A stretch of DNA of 64,000 nucleotides from the NCBI GenBank assembly GCA_013076295.1, contig RQOL01000660.1, forward strand, positions 5,992,494-6,056,493, given 5' to 3'. Position numbers and translations under genes: made by a program. A model generated the notes under the pieces. That model worked only from the letters and a program-made list of their open reading frames with translations, made no database searches and was not told the origin of the DNA. The stretch's first letter is position 1; every line of letters starts with the position of its first letter. Shown here in pieces: positions 42,200 to 52,400 of the stretch. Source of the stretch: Sanderia malayensis (taxonomy: Eukaryota > Cnidaria > Scyphozoa > Semaeostomeae > Pelagiidae).

Positions 42200-43040
42200 G
42201 CTTTTACCAAGTCATCCTGTGATATTGCACGTAGCATGGAAAAAATATCGCAAATGAGATCAATGTTATAGCCTCTTTTAACAAGTGTTGGTGAAAGTTG
42301 CTGTAAATGTTATTCAAAGTGAACATATCATCATCAAAGATGATTCGGCGACCACAGGCCTTGGCTAAGAAGGCTATGGTCATAATACCCTCTTTTCAGT
42401 GAGTATGATGAAAGGGTGATAAACATAGTCATGAACTCTATTTGTTTTTATAAAGTAAAGTTTCTCCCATCTGGTGTTAGTATGACCATTGTATCTGGAA
42501 ATGCAATTCTATCAACTGAGTATTATGATTAGAACATTTCAAATTGAGTAGTAGTCTGCTCATATCATATGATTACAAAATGTATTCACATTTCATTTTC
42601 CAAACCATTTGTCCAGATTGCAAATATGTCATCAATGAATCATTGCCAAATAATTGGCTTTTTGCCCATAGGGGCTGTGGATAAGATACATGTTTCAACG
42701 AAATCCATAAAAATGTTTGCATAGTTCGGTGCAAATAGTGAACTCATAGAAATAGTGAACAGCAATTAACACCATCATCTTGAAGGATGTTATTGTGGAG
42801 TGATTTCACATCAAGTGTGACCAGGATTGAGTTGGAAGGTATTGTACCTCCCAACAACTTGAGTGTCTGTAGAAAGAGTGTGGTATCTTTGATGTAGGAT
42901 GGAATGTGCTTCACAATTGTTTTGATGATGAAATCAATATATACTGAGATGCTTGATGTGAGTGAGTTGATGCTAGAAAGAATTGGTCTGCCTTGTGTAT
43001 CAGGCTTGTGTATCTTTGGTAACATAGGGTCCTTGAATTA
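42200..43040 (-). pseudogene. Penelope-like element reverse transcriptase fragment
   Basis: On the minus strand LLPKIHKP-type text (MLPKIHKPDTQGRPILSSIN) starts the RT, then SYIKDTTLFLQTLKLLGG and SILVTLDVKSLHNNI with the first catalytic Asp. Downstream NYANIFMDFVE and FIDDIFAIWTNGLENEM carry the catalytic FIDD (about 42630). Stops (for example near 42650 and 42745) interrupt it. The GIY-YIG endonuclease that follows the RT in most Penelope elements would lie toward the gap and is not seen. Confidence 0.75.
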
Positions 43041-43149
43041 TTACTAGGGTTAAGAAATGAAATTTTGTTTCCATAAATGTGTAATTAAAGTAGAAATATG
43101 AAGTTTAAGTCATTCATGATGTTTTTAGTATTGGTTTGTGGTATTGCAT

Positions 43150-44760
43150 ATTTTTAATTTGGCGGCATGCCTCTCTTAATTATTCCTCACATGACCATAT
43201 TACTATTTTCCTTCCTTTCTTAGCATGCTTGATGATGATGTCTCACAATGATGTAAGCTCACAACGAAGAGCTTCTCTTTCAACCTCACAGACATTTCGT
43301 GGACGACTTGTGCTGTAATGTAAGTCAGAAATATCATTTTGCAGATTTTCTATGTATATGTATGCTAAAATACTGTTGTTGTTAGTTTCGGTGGGTGGCT
43401 ATCTAGAAGCTATGTGTAATAGGAAAAATTCATTTGGGATTGTGTTGAAGATGATGTTTCATATGCAAGTCTTTTAAAATACAAAAGGATAATTGAAAAC
43501 CAGCATTTATGACTGGTTCTGTTCTGGGAATAAAGGAGAAGTCTTTTGAGAGTATATTAACTTGTTATTATTAACTTTGCATGAGATTATGATCACTCAA
43601 GTTGTGAATTACAAACCATCAAAATTGTCCATCAAGATCATGAAAATTTTTTTCCATAGTGCGTTTTAGGAATCTTTTTATAGCGTATTTTGCATACAAG
43701 TGGCGTCCACCACGATTTCTTTTAATGGCAGCTAAGTGTCTGAGTGTCCTCAGCTTGGATGTATTTGCTTCAGGTGTAGCCTCATTTGTGTCTTTTGTAA
43801 ACGAAATGAATTGAGACATGTTTGTGGAAAGTAGAACTCAGTAAAAAGATATTTTGTTATTGTTTTTTATCTTGTTTAGATATATTTTTGTGCATTTTTA
43901 TCTAAAAAACAGTAAGAGTGTAGCTTATTCTCAAAAAAAGCAATACATAGCTCAAAACTACAAAGTATTTGGAAATTATATTTGGCATGCTTATAGGTAC
44001 ACTAAAATCTATCTGTTTCAATAAAGATATGCAGTTTTGGCTCCATACGCCCTTAAGTTCCATGAATTTTCTGTCCAAGAATTGAAATCGAGAAGGTGAA
44101 TTTACCTGTAGCTCAGGTTTTAGGCTTACAGGATTTGACTTGGATATTAAATAATTCGCCATTATTTTGTTAATTTTTTGGCTAATTGTGCAACGAAGCC
44201 ATTACTAAAAACCGTCATTTTTGAGTCATTTGAAGGTTTCTTTGAATTTTGTACCCCACCTTTGCTGCACAAGGTGAAATTTGTGTTGAAATTGCAGCAC
44301 TGATTGAAACAGAAATCTTTAGGAAAATTATTACGCCCACTGTCATAAAGATTGGGGCTTTTGGCTATTTGTTGTCTCGCGCGTCCTATTGCGTAACCAC
44401 ACTGTTAAACTTGAGTGAAAAGTACCAGACATTGACCAATTGCAGCAACTGATTCTGAATGTACAGTGGCCATAATAATAGCTATTGCTCATCAATTTAG
44501 AATTTATTAATCTCCCACAAAAATGCAGCGCAAACATGAATCCAAAACAAGGACAATCACTGTATTGAACCTTGATCACTAATGAAGGAAAGTATAATTT
44601 GTGATGCCTTTGCTTAGTGCCTGCGTTAGTTTGCTTTGTTGTTTTGTTTTGTTTTGTGTGAATTGGCTGAATTCTTGATGCATGCATGCAGACAGAATGT
44701 ACCCCTACGGAATTTTTTATACATTTCTTGATTCAATGAAATTCTGTAGCCTGAATTCAC
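43150..44760. repeat. duplicated block, copy 1 (partner 58640-60230)
   Basis: About 1.5 kb roughly 90% identical to 58640-60230 in the same orientation, with small indels. Conserved short frames occur on the plus strand (MMMSHNDVSSQRRASLSTSQ near 43228-43318) and on the minus strand (NTSKLRTLRHLAAIKRNRGG within 43619-43819; SNPVSLKPELQ followed by a GTAAAT donor within 44100-44162). None belongs to a family I recognise; they could be exons of a duplicated gene or just conserved by recent copying. Confidence 0.6.
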
Positions 44761-44839
44761 ATCTGAAAAATGTTTATATATCTGACGCCTACTTTACGAG
44801 TTACTTTATGTGAAAGTCATTTTTCTTCACACGCTTTTA

Positions 44840-45780
44840 AGGCTGGGTCGAGCGAACACTGTACCCCAGGACTCAACAACAGTAAATGCAAAACCGTTTG
44901 GGCGGTTTGCGATAAAAGCATGAACATTTGTGAAGAAGCGCAAACTGGTATCCTGAATAATAATAATGGATCCCACTGCAAAACGCCCCCATGTGCTATT
45001 TTGACATGGAGAACAAGGTTCCATTCCTTAAACACTGTAAAAGCATTAACGTTTTTGCAATTTGTGATAAACGCATCAGCAATTGTAAAGATAGGCAATC
45101 TGAACCACTGAAGAGGATAATGGACCCCAACCAAAAGATGCCCCTTGTGCTATTTTTAGATGAAGAGCTATTCCCCAGCCCTCAAAAACGGTAAACTCAG
45201 TTACATTTTTGAAATTTGTGATAAAGCATGTGTCAGGACCTCTGCCAAGACCCCCCTTTTTTTCGTGACATTACTAGCTGACCCCCGGAAAAAGACTGAG
45301 AACGAACACGTTGGGAGGGGACTGCAAGAGGAGATTTGGGTGAAGAGACTTGGAGACGTTGTGTGTGTTTTAAATGTGTATAAGTTTAAGTTAGTTTTGA
45401 ATCGGGAATATAACGACATGTTGTTGGAAATTTCCTTTATGTCTGTTTCATATCTCAAGTAAGTTTGAATCAAGCCGATCCGGGCCACACATGAACATTT
45501 GAAAGGAAGTGCCACGTATTTCGCTGAAAAGGATAATGGACCCCAACTTAAATATGTCCCCTTGTGCTATTTTTAGATTTACAGCTATTCCCTAGCCCTC
45601 AAAAACAGTAAATGTAGTTACATTTTTGAAATTTGTGATAAAAGCATGAACATTTGAAAAGAAGTGCCACGTATTTAGCTGAAAAGGATAATGGACCCCA
45701 ACTTAAAGATGACCCTTGTGCTATTTTTAGATCTAGAGCTATTCCCCAGCGCTCAAAAACGGTAAATGCAGTTACATATT
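44840..45780 (+). repeat. ~150-bp satellite repeat, about 5-6 units in two blocks
   Basis: The same unit as at 3.66 kb. Anchors equivalent to GGTAAATGCAG lie at about 44880, 45036, 45188, 45606 and 45761. The spacing is 152-156 bases, apart from an unrelated ~240-base segment at about 45235-45480. Confidence 0.75.
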
Positions 45781-46139
45781 AAGAAACAATAAGAACGAAA
45801 CAAAATTATACGAAAATGGACGGGAAGGATACGCGAGTGGAAAAGAAGAATGATTTGACTTCTTTTAAAGTCGTGTGTACAAAACTTTTATAGCTGCGAT
45901 TTTCGAAACAATGTACTCCCGTGTTTATAAATAGCATGCTAAAGCTGCGGGAAGCAACCCAAATATGGTAATGCACGCGAGACATAGTCAATCATTAAGA
46001 ATAGATTACCGATCACAAAACAAAATTATCATAAAGCAACATGTGTGTCTTTGAAGGTCCCTTGACAATTATTGCTGCACGCAACAACATCTACATGAAA
46101 GTATGTATTTGAAGGTCCCAAATGCTCTGGCGTGTTTTC

Positions 46140-46420
46140 AAATGTTACAAAAGTCTGAAGTTAGAACTATATTTAAAGAACTAATGTTTTTAATGTTATT
46201 AACATCTTTTTGCCAGAATTGTTGGACACTGACCAAAAGGAATTCATTATTTACGAATATGGCTACACACCAACATGTTTTATCGAGGGAGGATAAAAAC
46301 GGTTCGTGCCATGTAACAATAAAGGGTCCAGTAGTCAACCTTGGTGACGGAGAAGGAATGAAAGTTACTTGTAGACTAAATTTTGAAGGAGCAAGTACGT
46401 TTATAGATGTTCTATAGCGA
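46140..46420 (+). other. conserved coding-like fragment, partner at 60480-60700
   Basis: The plus-strand frame ends SCHVTIKGPVVNLGDGEGMK then VTCRLNFEGASTFIDVL-stop. The copy at 60590-60697 keeps almost the same residues and stop. An acceptor could precede it. No family recognised; both lie upstream of GPCR copies in a duplicated block. Confidence 0.35.
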
Positions 46421-46509
46421 TACATTAATTACTAAATACTAACAACTAATAACATATTAATTTAATGACAGGATAATAGCATTTGTGAATTATTTTGTGA
46501 AAAAATTCT

Positions 46510-46685
46510 TAGAGTTCGAGTTAGCGGACACTTTTTGGTCCAAAGGAAGCGAAAATTCGTTCGAGCAAGCGAATGTTCGAGTTAGCGGGTATTCGAGTTA
46601 ACGAGCAGTGAGTTCTAACGCTATAGCAAAAGCAAGGGAAACGAAAATTCGTTCGAACAAGCGAATGTCCAAGTTAGCGGATGTC
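46510..46685 (+). repeat. short interspersed motif GTTCGAGTTAGCGG repeated
   Basis: GTTCGAGTTAGCGG and close variants occur near 46516, 46568, 46588 and 46668, mixed with ATTCGTTCGAGCAAGCGAAT palindromic text. This style of motif resembles terminal repeats of pogo/Tigger-type MITEs. A shortened version lies at 60845-60885. Confidence 0.45.
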
Positions 46686-46689
46686 AGCT

Positions 46690-47266
46690 GTATATATATA
46701 GTGTATAATATAGATAGGAGTACAAGCTGGCGAATCAATGAGCGAAAAGCCGTAGAAGCTAAGCCAGCAAACAGACTGCCTCTCTTTCGCACAGAAATGA
46801 TATAAGTGACAGATAAGATATAGATAACCGCGGTATGCTTTGCGCATATTCTCAAGCGTTGCAACGATGCACAAAGCGATTGCATTAACTGTCAAACAAC
46901 AAATAAGCAAAAGATATAGAGGAATAAAAATTTCTAATGCGAGCCTCATACAAGATTTTGTTCATTGATTCGCAAACTCTACTCTTTTCGTTTGAAGAGT
47001 TTGAGGCCGCATGCAGGATACTCTTGGTGGGTAGGCACATTTAAGACAGATGGCCAACGAGACCGCAGTTGAGACTGCGAATATATCTAGTGTATTCGCA
47101 AATTCTCTTTGTGCACTTGTGCGCCAATGATTGACGCAACATTAATTTCTAAGTTATTTAAGAGGCGATGTATTTAAGCTAGATAGTCTATATACATATG
47201 CATTTTAAATCATTCAATACAGATAATAATCTGAAAATGCAACTGTGTGAACATCATGTCCTCAAA
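46690..47266 (+). promoter_or_regulatory. duplicated upstream region of GPCR copy B
   Basis: This region is kept before copies B, C (about 50930-51415) and D (about 60890-61466). Shared elements include GAAGAGTTTGAGGCCGCATG, AAGTTATTTAAGAGG and GATAGTCTATATACA, the last two being TATA-like at about 65-110 bases before the 14-codon upstream frame. The promoter is therefore probably within the last 150 bases. Confidence 0.45.
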
Positions 47267-47325
47267 ATGTATAAAGTCTTGAATTCATTTCTTCCTTTGC
47301 GGGAGAAGTGAAATGACATGAAATG
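47267..47325 (+). promoter_or_regulatory. upstream ORFs before GPCR copy B
   Basis: ATG at 47267 opens MYKVLNSFLPLREK-stop (47309-47311). It has the same length as in the other copies despite an inserted base, because TGA replaces TAA. Minimal ATG-stop frames follow and overlap the receptor start. Confidence 0.4.
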
Positions 47326-48252
47326 AAGCTGGAAAACGACACATGCAGCACAAATCAACATGATTGCATTAGAGTAGAATCAGGAAGATTCTTAATAGCC
47401 CTGGCTATGGTATCTTTTCCAACTCAAATTCTTCTTATCAAAGTGCTACTTTGGAAATCAAGATTGACCCTGCCTCGTCACATGATTTTGGCAAGCCTTA
47501 CAATTTCAGATTTCATCCAAGTAAATTTTGGTGCAGTCATCGCAGCTAGTGGAAGAATATTCGACCCAAAGACAAAGTCCTGGAGCTGCCAGTTGCAACG
47601 TAAACTAGTGGAAATAAGCTGCGTTGTCACAGTAGTCACAGCTAGTGGCAGTATCCTTGCACTCTGTTTGGAGCGTTACATTGCCTGTGTTCATTGCTTT
47701 CGTGTTCACCAGATATTTTCTGAACAACGTGTAAAAAGGTTACTTTACACGATATGGATATCTGGCATTATTGCTGGATTCATTGACTACCAACGCTACA
47801 TCCCAAATTACACATTGGTGGTACTGCCTTTGACTTCGACATTCAGCATCATTTATGTTATTTCTGTTCTACCCACATCTGTCATTCTCCTGATCTTGCA
47901 AACTCGTCTCCATCTATTATCGATGAGGAAGCTAAAAGTGGAACCAGCGAACAACTTTGGAGCACAGGCCGAGGCAAAGGATTTGATAAGAAGACAGCTG
48001 AAGCTAGCGATCTGCGCAAGTTTTGTAGCCATTCTTTACATCGTGTGCATGTGTCCTTTGGCTTTTTATATTATGCATATAGGATTTAAGGAAGTCAACG
48101 GTGCTTCGCCTTTCAGGTTGGGAAGCATGTTCATAGCCTCCATCAACACTTTAGTTGATCCATTCCTCTATGGCATTGGCATGGCCGATACACGCCGAGA
48201 GATGAAGCGAGAGCTTAAATCATTGAAGAATTGCATATTCTGTAAAGACTAA
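47323..48252 (+). CDS. class A GPCR, copy B
   Basis: A 309-residue single-exon receptor, the most divergent of the four (about 90% identical to A and C). All motifs noted for copy A are kept: D in TM2, ERY, CMCPL, DPFLY, no Cys in loop 2. Differences cluster in the N-terminus, TM1-TM2 and the loop 3/TM7 start (for example HIGFKEVNGASPFRLGSMF here against HTGFKEVNDASAFRSGSIF). The start codon is followed by Lys-Leu, so the downstream ATG of the other copies is absent. Confidence 0.9.
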   Translation: MKLENDTCSTNQHDCIRVESGRFLIALAMVSFPTQILLIKVLLWKSRLTLPRHMILASLTISDFIQVNFGAVIAASGRIFDPKTKSWSCQLQRKLVEISCVVTVVTASGSILALCLERYIACVHCFRVHQIFSEQRVKRLLYTIWISGIIAGFIDYQRYIPNYTLVVLPLTSTFSIIYVISVLPTSVILLILQTRLHLLSMRKLKVEPANNFGAQAEAKDLIRRQLKLAICASFVAILYIVCMCPLAFYIMHIGFKEVNGASPFRLGSMFIASINTLVDPFLYGIGMADTRREMKRELKSLKNCIFCKD

Positions 48253-49800
48253 ACTCTTGGACTTATCAGTGACAATACGATAGCAGTTTCTAAAGTTTTC
48301 CTAAACAAGTTGATGCGATAAGAAGTTTTTGTTGCAAACTCTTGGTTGGGATTTGCTTCAAAATACGACGGAAATTATATTTAACACTTTGATGGTGCGA
48401 GTAATTTGATTGTATCAGTTGATTTCTCTATTTGACTTTAACAACTTAACTGAAAGCTGGAGCAATATGTCCAGCACTATTATTAGAAAGCTATTATTAG
48501 ATTGCTGTTACTTGATGTCTGCTAAGACTCGTTCTAAAATAGTTCGCAGTAGATTTGTGCAATAATAATAATAATAAAATTTAAGTAATTAACAATAATA
48601 ACAATGTGATAATAAGGATGAGAAGAAAAGTCTAACGAAAAAAGTTCATTTTCTTTAGTAAGCGCGCTTTGTCAGAGAATTAGAGAGAATTAGCTACTAT
48701 CAAGTTGTGAATATGGTTAATATGCGCTGACTTGGAACGATGTACTGAGGATACAAGTGCGCAGGAGCAAGATCTCAGAACAAACCACAGCAAACGCATA
48801 CATACTAACGTCAAAGTTGCAAAACAGATTGATGTGACGCAAAAATTTACGCCGAACCGAGGTTGGCAAAACAACACAACGTGACATAACGTAAGAATTT
48901 ATTGCGATTATTACAGATATCATAACATATTTGAAATGCGCCATTATTCCGTTTAGGCCCATTAATTGTCGATGCTCTACTGCAAAAATATTAAAAATTG
49001 TATTTTTTTCTATAATTTCATGATGCTTGAATCCGGAAAGCATAGTTCCTTCGTCCTAGCCTCAACCCTTGTTATCCCGGCACATGCAGTTGAGCTCCTT
49101 TGTCTGAAACATGATCGACACAAACGCAGATTTCGCAGCTATCATTATCTGCCTTTTCTCAGGCTTCCGACAATAATAAAAATTAAAGCTATTTGAAAAG
49201 AAAAATGCAGTGTAACATATTCTGAACTGTCAACGAACAAGGGTCAAATGAATTGTTGTTCGAATTTCGGTGAATTCACGAAAAATGCATTCTCTGTACT
49301 CTTTCAGCCAATAGCGTTTTCAAGAATAATTAGATCGAATTCGCTTTCTTTAATGTTATAAATTTCTTCACGAACTTGGCTAATTTGTTGATAATTAACT
49401 TGCGGATTAAATTCAACTTATTTTTGCTGTTGTTGCATTTGTGTATCATTTGTTCATATTCAGACATTGCAGTTAATTTTATACCTGGTCTTTCGTACAT
49501 TTCACAATACTTAGCTATAAATCTGTGCAATACTTTTGCACACCAAGTGTACAAGAAGTGAAGGCTTAATGTGCACCCTAAAACCAATTAAATTTGCTGA
49601 ATCTGTAGACTTGAATGCCCTGATTCCGAAACTTTCAAACATTTTGTCAGACGATTTCTTTTTGACTACTGTCGTGGGGTGGTTTTCTGTCTTTGAACTT
49701 CCACCGCCAGACGTGGGGTACGGCACTCAGTATGTCGGTGGAGTCTTGGTGCTGCTAAGATCAGTGACTTCTTTCAGACTTCAACAGAGATAGACACAGG
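48253..49800. other. 3' flank of GPCR copy B, no gene supported
   Basis: The first ~650 bases are a diverged version of the copy A/C 3' flank. Beyond about 48900 it is unrelated. Short frames (for example 49536-49793 plus, 49511-49726 minus) show no domain. Confidence 0.55.
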
Positions 49801-49814
49801 TTTGCCTTCTATCT

Positions 49815-49925
49815 TTTAATGGTGGGTTGCCGTACCCACTCTACCAACAACTTAGTTGGTGGGCGGCAATACCCACTGTACCAACGTTAAGTTGGTGGGC
49901 TGCCGTACCCACTCTACGACAATTT
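49815..49925. repeat. tandem repeat with two hairpins per unit
   Basis: About 2.5 units of 42-44 bases. Each holds GTGGG-x(8)-CCCAC (for example GTGGGTTGCCGTACCCAC) and ACCAAC-x(5-6)-GTTGGT. GTTGGTGGGC recurs at about 49856 and 49889. Confidence 0.75.
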
Positions 49926-49929
49926 TAAT

Positions 49930-50845
49930 GAAAACTCGAGCTACATATATTTCCTTTATCTTATAAATAATTTAAAGTGTTCATCTTCATCTTCTGTCGT
50001 AATGGGCGTAACCGATGGCCATGTCCCAGGTTGCTTTTAGGGTACCATTCTGTTTCTCTTCATGGATGGCCATATCTTCATTGGTTTTAACACCTTTTGC
50101 CCATGACGGTATAATATTCAGTGAGTAAACTCATTACTTCACTTTTTACAAATTTTGTTTACGCAGCCTCGCTATGGTGGCATTCTCATCACCAGCGGAA
50201 ATTTATCTCTTTATAATATAATATTCTTTATATAATCTCTTTAAATTATATAATCTCGTTAGAGCCCTTTACGACACTTATTTTAAAGTGCAATAATATG
50301 TCTTCGCATATTTTTATAAAGGGTCTCATAACACTACCAAATCGTTGCTCAGATGTTCGTGACAGTGTGTCGTAAATGTGTTTAGCAAAAGTCATTTTTC
50401 TCAACGTTCTGAGGCAACAAGTTTAAAAAAGATTGTTTTTCAAATAATGACCTTTTTAACTCGCTACTTGCAATTACCCATGTGCGAATCATTAAAAGAT
50501 TCACACAATCTGACAGCCATAATTTCCGAATTTAAAGTTGAAATCTGGTGTAGTGACCGCGTGTGGTCTTGATTAGCCTGCATGTAGCCTCGAAGAATAG
50601 ATCCTGCGAACCAATGAGCGAAAAGCCGTACAGCCGTACAGCTTTTCTTGCATCTATTGTCGCAAGAAAACCTCTCTCCAAAGACGTTTTGAGGGGCCTT
50701 GTATTTCTCTCTTCTCATTTATTCCAGAAGAAGATTTTGAGGCTATAATTTAATTAACAGAAAAGGATATTCTAATGGACAGCATTCCTTTCACAGCTAT
50801 GTTGGCCATTTTGTGAAAAAATAGAACAGAAGTGACAGACTAGTT
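49930..50845. other. intergenic, no gene seen
   Basis: AT-rich with a small ATATAATATAATATTC stretch near 50215. A segment at 50610-50640 (CCAATGAGCGAAAAGCCGTA) repeats text from the duplicated GPCR upstream region (46734-46756). Confidence 0.5.
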
Positions 50846-50944
50846 TCATTACATAATCCCCTTGTTTCCCTGTGTTCTATTTCATATCGCTACGGGAAAG
50901 GGGTATGAAATAGAGCACAGAGAAGCAGGGGGATTATGTAATGA
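50846..50944. repeat. 41-bp imperfect inverted repeat
   Basis: The arm 50846-50886 (starts TCATTACATAATCCCC) and the arm 50904-50944 (ends GGGGATTATGTAATGA) pair at about 37 of 41 positions around a 17-base loop. Copies B and D of this upstream region lack it, so it was inserted or formed in the copy C lineage. Confidence 0.85.
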
Positions 50945-51415
50945 TATAAGTGACAGACAAGATATAAATAACCGCGCTATGTTTTGCGCATGTTTTCACG
51001 CTGTACAACCATGCACAAAACAAAGCAATTGCATTAGCTGTCAAACAACAAATAAGCAAAAGAAAAAGAGGGATAAAATTTTTGAATGCGAGGCTCGTAC
51101 AAGATTTTGTTGATTGATTCGCAAATTCTTCCTATTTCGTTTGAAGAGTTTGAGGCCGCATGCAGGATACTGTTGGTGTGTAGCCACATTTAAGACAGAT
51201 GGCCAACGAGACCGCAGTTGAGAGTGGGAATTTGTTCAGTGTATTCGCAAATTCTCTTTGTGCACTTGTGCGCCAATGTTCGAAGCAACACAAAATTCTA
51301 AGTTATTTAAGAGGCGATGTATTTAAGCTAGATAGTCTATATACAAAAGCGTTTTAAATAATTCAATACAGATAATAATCTAAAAATGCAACTGTGTAAA
51401 CATCACGCCCTCAAA

Positions 51416-51474
51416 ATGTATAAAGTCTTGGATTCATTTCTTCCTTTGCGGGAGAGGTAAATGACATGAAATGA
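51416..51474 (+). promoter_or_regulatory. upstream ORFs before GPCR copy C
   Basis: Same as for copy A: a 14-codon frame from the ATG at 51416 to the stop ending at 51460, then two ATG-x-TGA frames overlapping the receptor start at 51471. Confidence 0.4.
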
Positions 51475-52400
51475 AGATGGAAAACGACACAGCCAGCACA
51501 AATCAACATGATTGCATTAGAATAGAATCAGGAAAATTCATAATAGCCCTGGCTATGGTATCTTTTCCCATTCAAATTCTCCTCATCAAAGTGCTATTTT
51601 GGAAATCAAGATTAACTCTGCCTCGTCACATGATTTTGGCAAGCCTTACTATTTCAGATTTCATCCAAGTAAATTTTGGTGCACTCATCATAGCTAGTGG
51701 AAGAATATTTGACCCGAAGACAAAGTCCTGGAGCTGCCAGTTGCACCGTAAACTAATGGAAATAAGCTGCGTTGTCACAGTAGTCACAGCTAGTGGCAGT
51801 ATCCTTGCACTCTGTTTGGAGCGTTACATTGCCTGTGTTCATTGCTTTCGTGTTCACCAGATATTTTCTGAACAACGTGTAAAAAGGTTGCTTTACACGA
51901 TATGGATCTCTGGCATTATTGCTGGATTCGTCGACTACAAACGCTACATCCCAAATTACACATTGGTTCTACTGCCTTTGACTTCGACATTCAGCATCAT
52001 TTATTTTATTTCAGTTCTACCCACATCTGTCATTCTCCTCATCTTGCAAACTCGTCTCTATCTATTATCGATGAGGAAGCTAAAAGTGGAACCAGCGAAC
52101 AACTTTGGAGCACAGGCCGAGGCAAAAGATTTGATAAGAAGACAGCTGAAGCTAGCGATCTGCGCAAGTTTTGTAGCCATTCTCTACATCGTGTGCATGT
52201 GTCCTTTGGCTTTTTATATTATGCATACAGGATTTAAGGAAGTCAACGATGCTTCGGCTTTCAGGTCGGGAAGTATCTTCATTGCCGCCATCAACACTTT
52301 AGTTGATCCATTCCTCTATGGCATTGGCATGGCCGATACACGCCGAGAGATGAAGCGAGAGCTTAAATCATTGAATAATTACATATTCTGTAAAGACTAA
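51471..52400 (+). CDS. class A GPCR, copy C
   Basis: A 309-residue single-exon receptor identical to copy A except for Val at residue 154 (Phe in A), with the same topology and motifs. The surrounding 3.2 kb are also nearly identical to the left end of the window, so A and C are either a very recent segmental duplication or alleles placed twice by the assembler. Confidence 0.9.
   Translation: MKMENDTASTNQHDCIRIESGKFIIALAMVSFPIQILLIKVLFWKSRLTLPRHMILASLTISDFIQVNFGALIIASGRIFDPKTKSWSCQLHRKLMEISCVVTVVTASGSILALCLERYIACVHCFRVHQIFSEQRVKRLLYTIWISGIIAGFVDYKRYIPNYTLVLLPLTSTFSIIYFISVLPTSVILLILQTRLYLLSMRKLKVEPANNFGAQAEAKDLIRRQLKLAICASFVAILYIVCMCPLAFYIMHTGFKEVNDASAFRSGSIFIAAINTLVDPFLYGIGMADTRREMKRELKSLNNYIFCKD

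Noticed and set aside
44817..45134. Several 65-113-codon ORFs on both strands in the satellite
   Set aside because: They arise from the ~150-bp satellite unit and change frame from unit to unit.
46674..46949. Minus-strand ORF with a hydrophobic, TM1-like N-terminus upstream of GPCR B and D
   Set aside because: The copy C version is frameshifted and differs, the region is best explained as promoter flank, and hydrophobic frames are common in AT-rich DNA.
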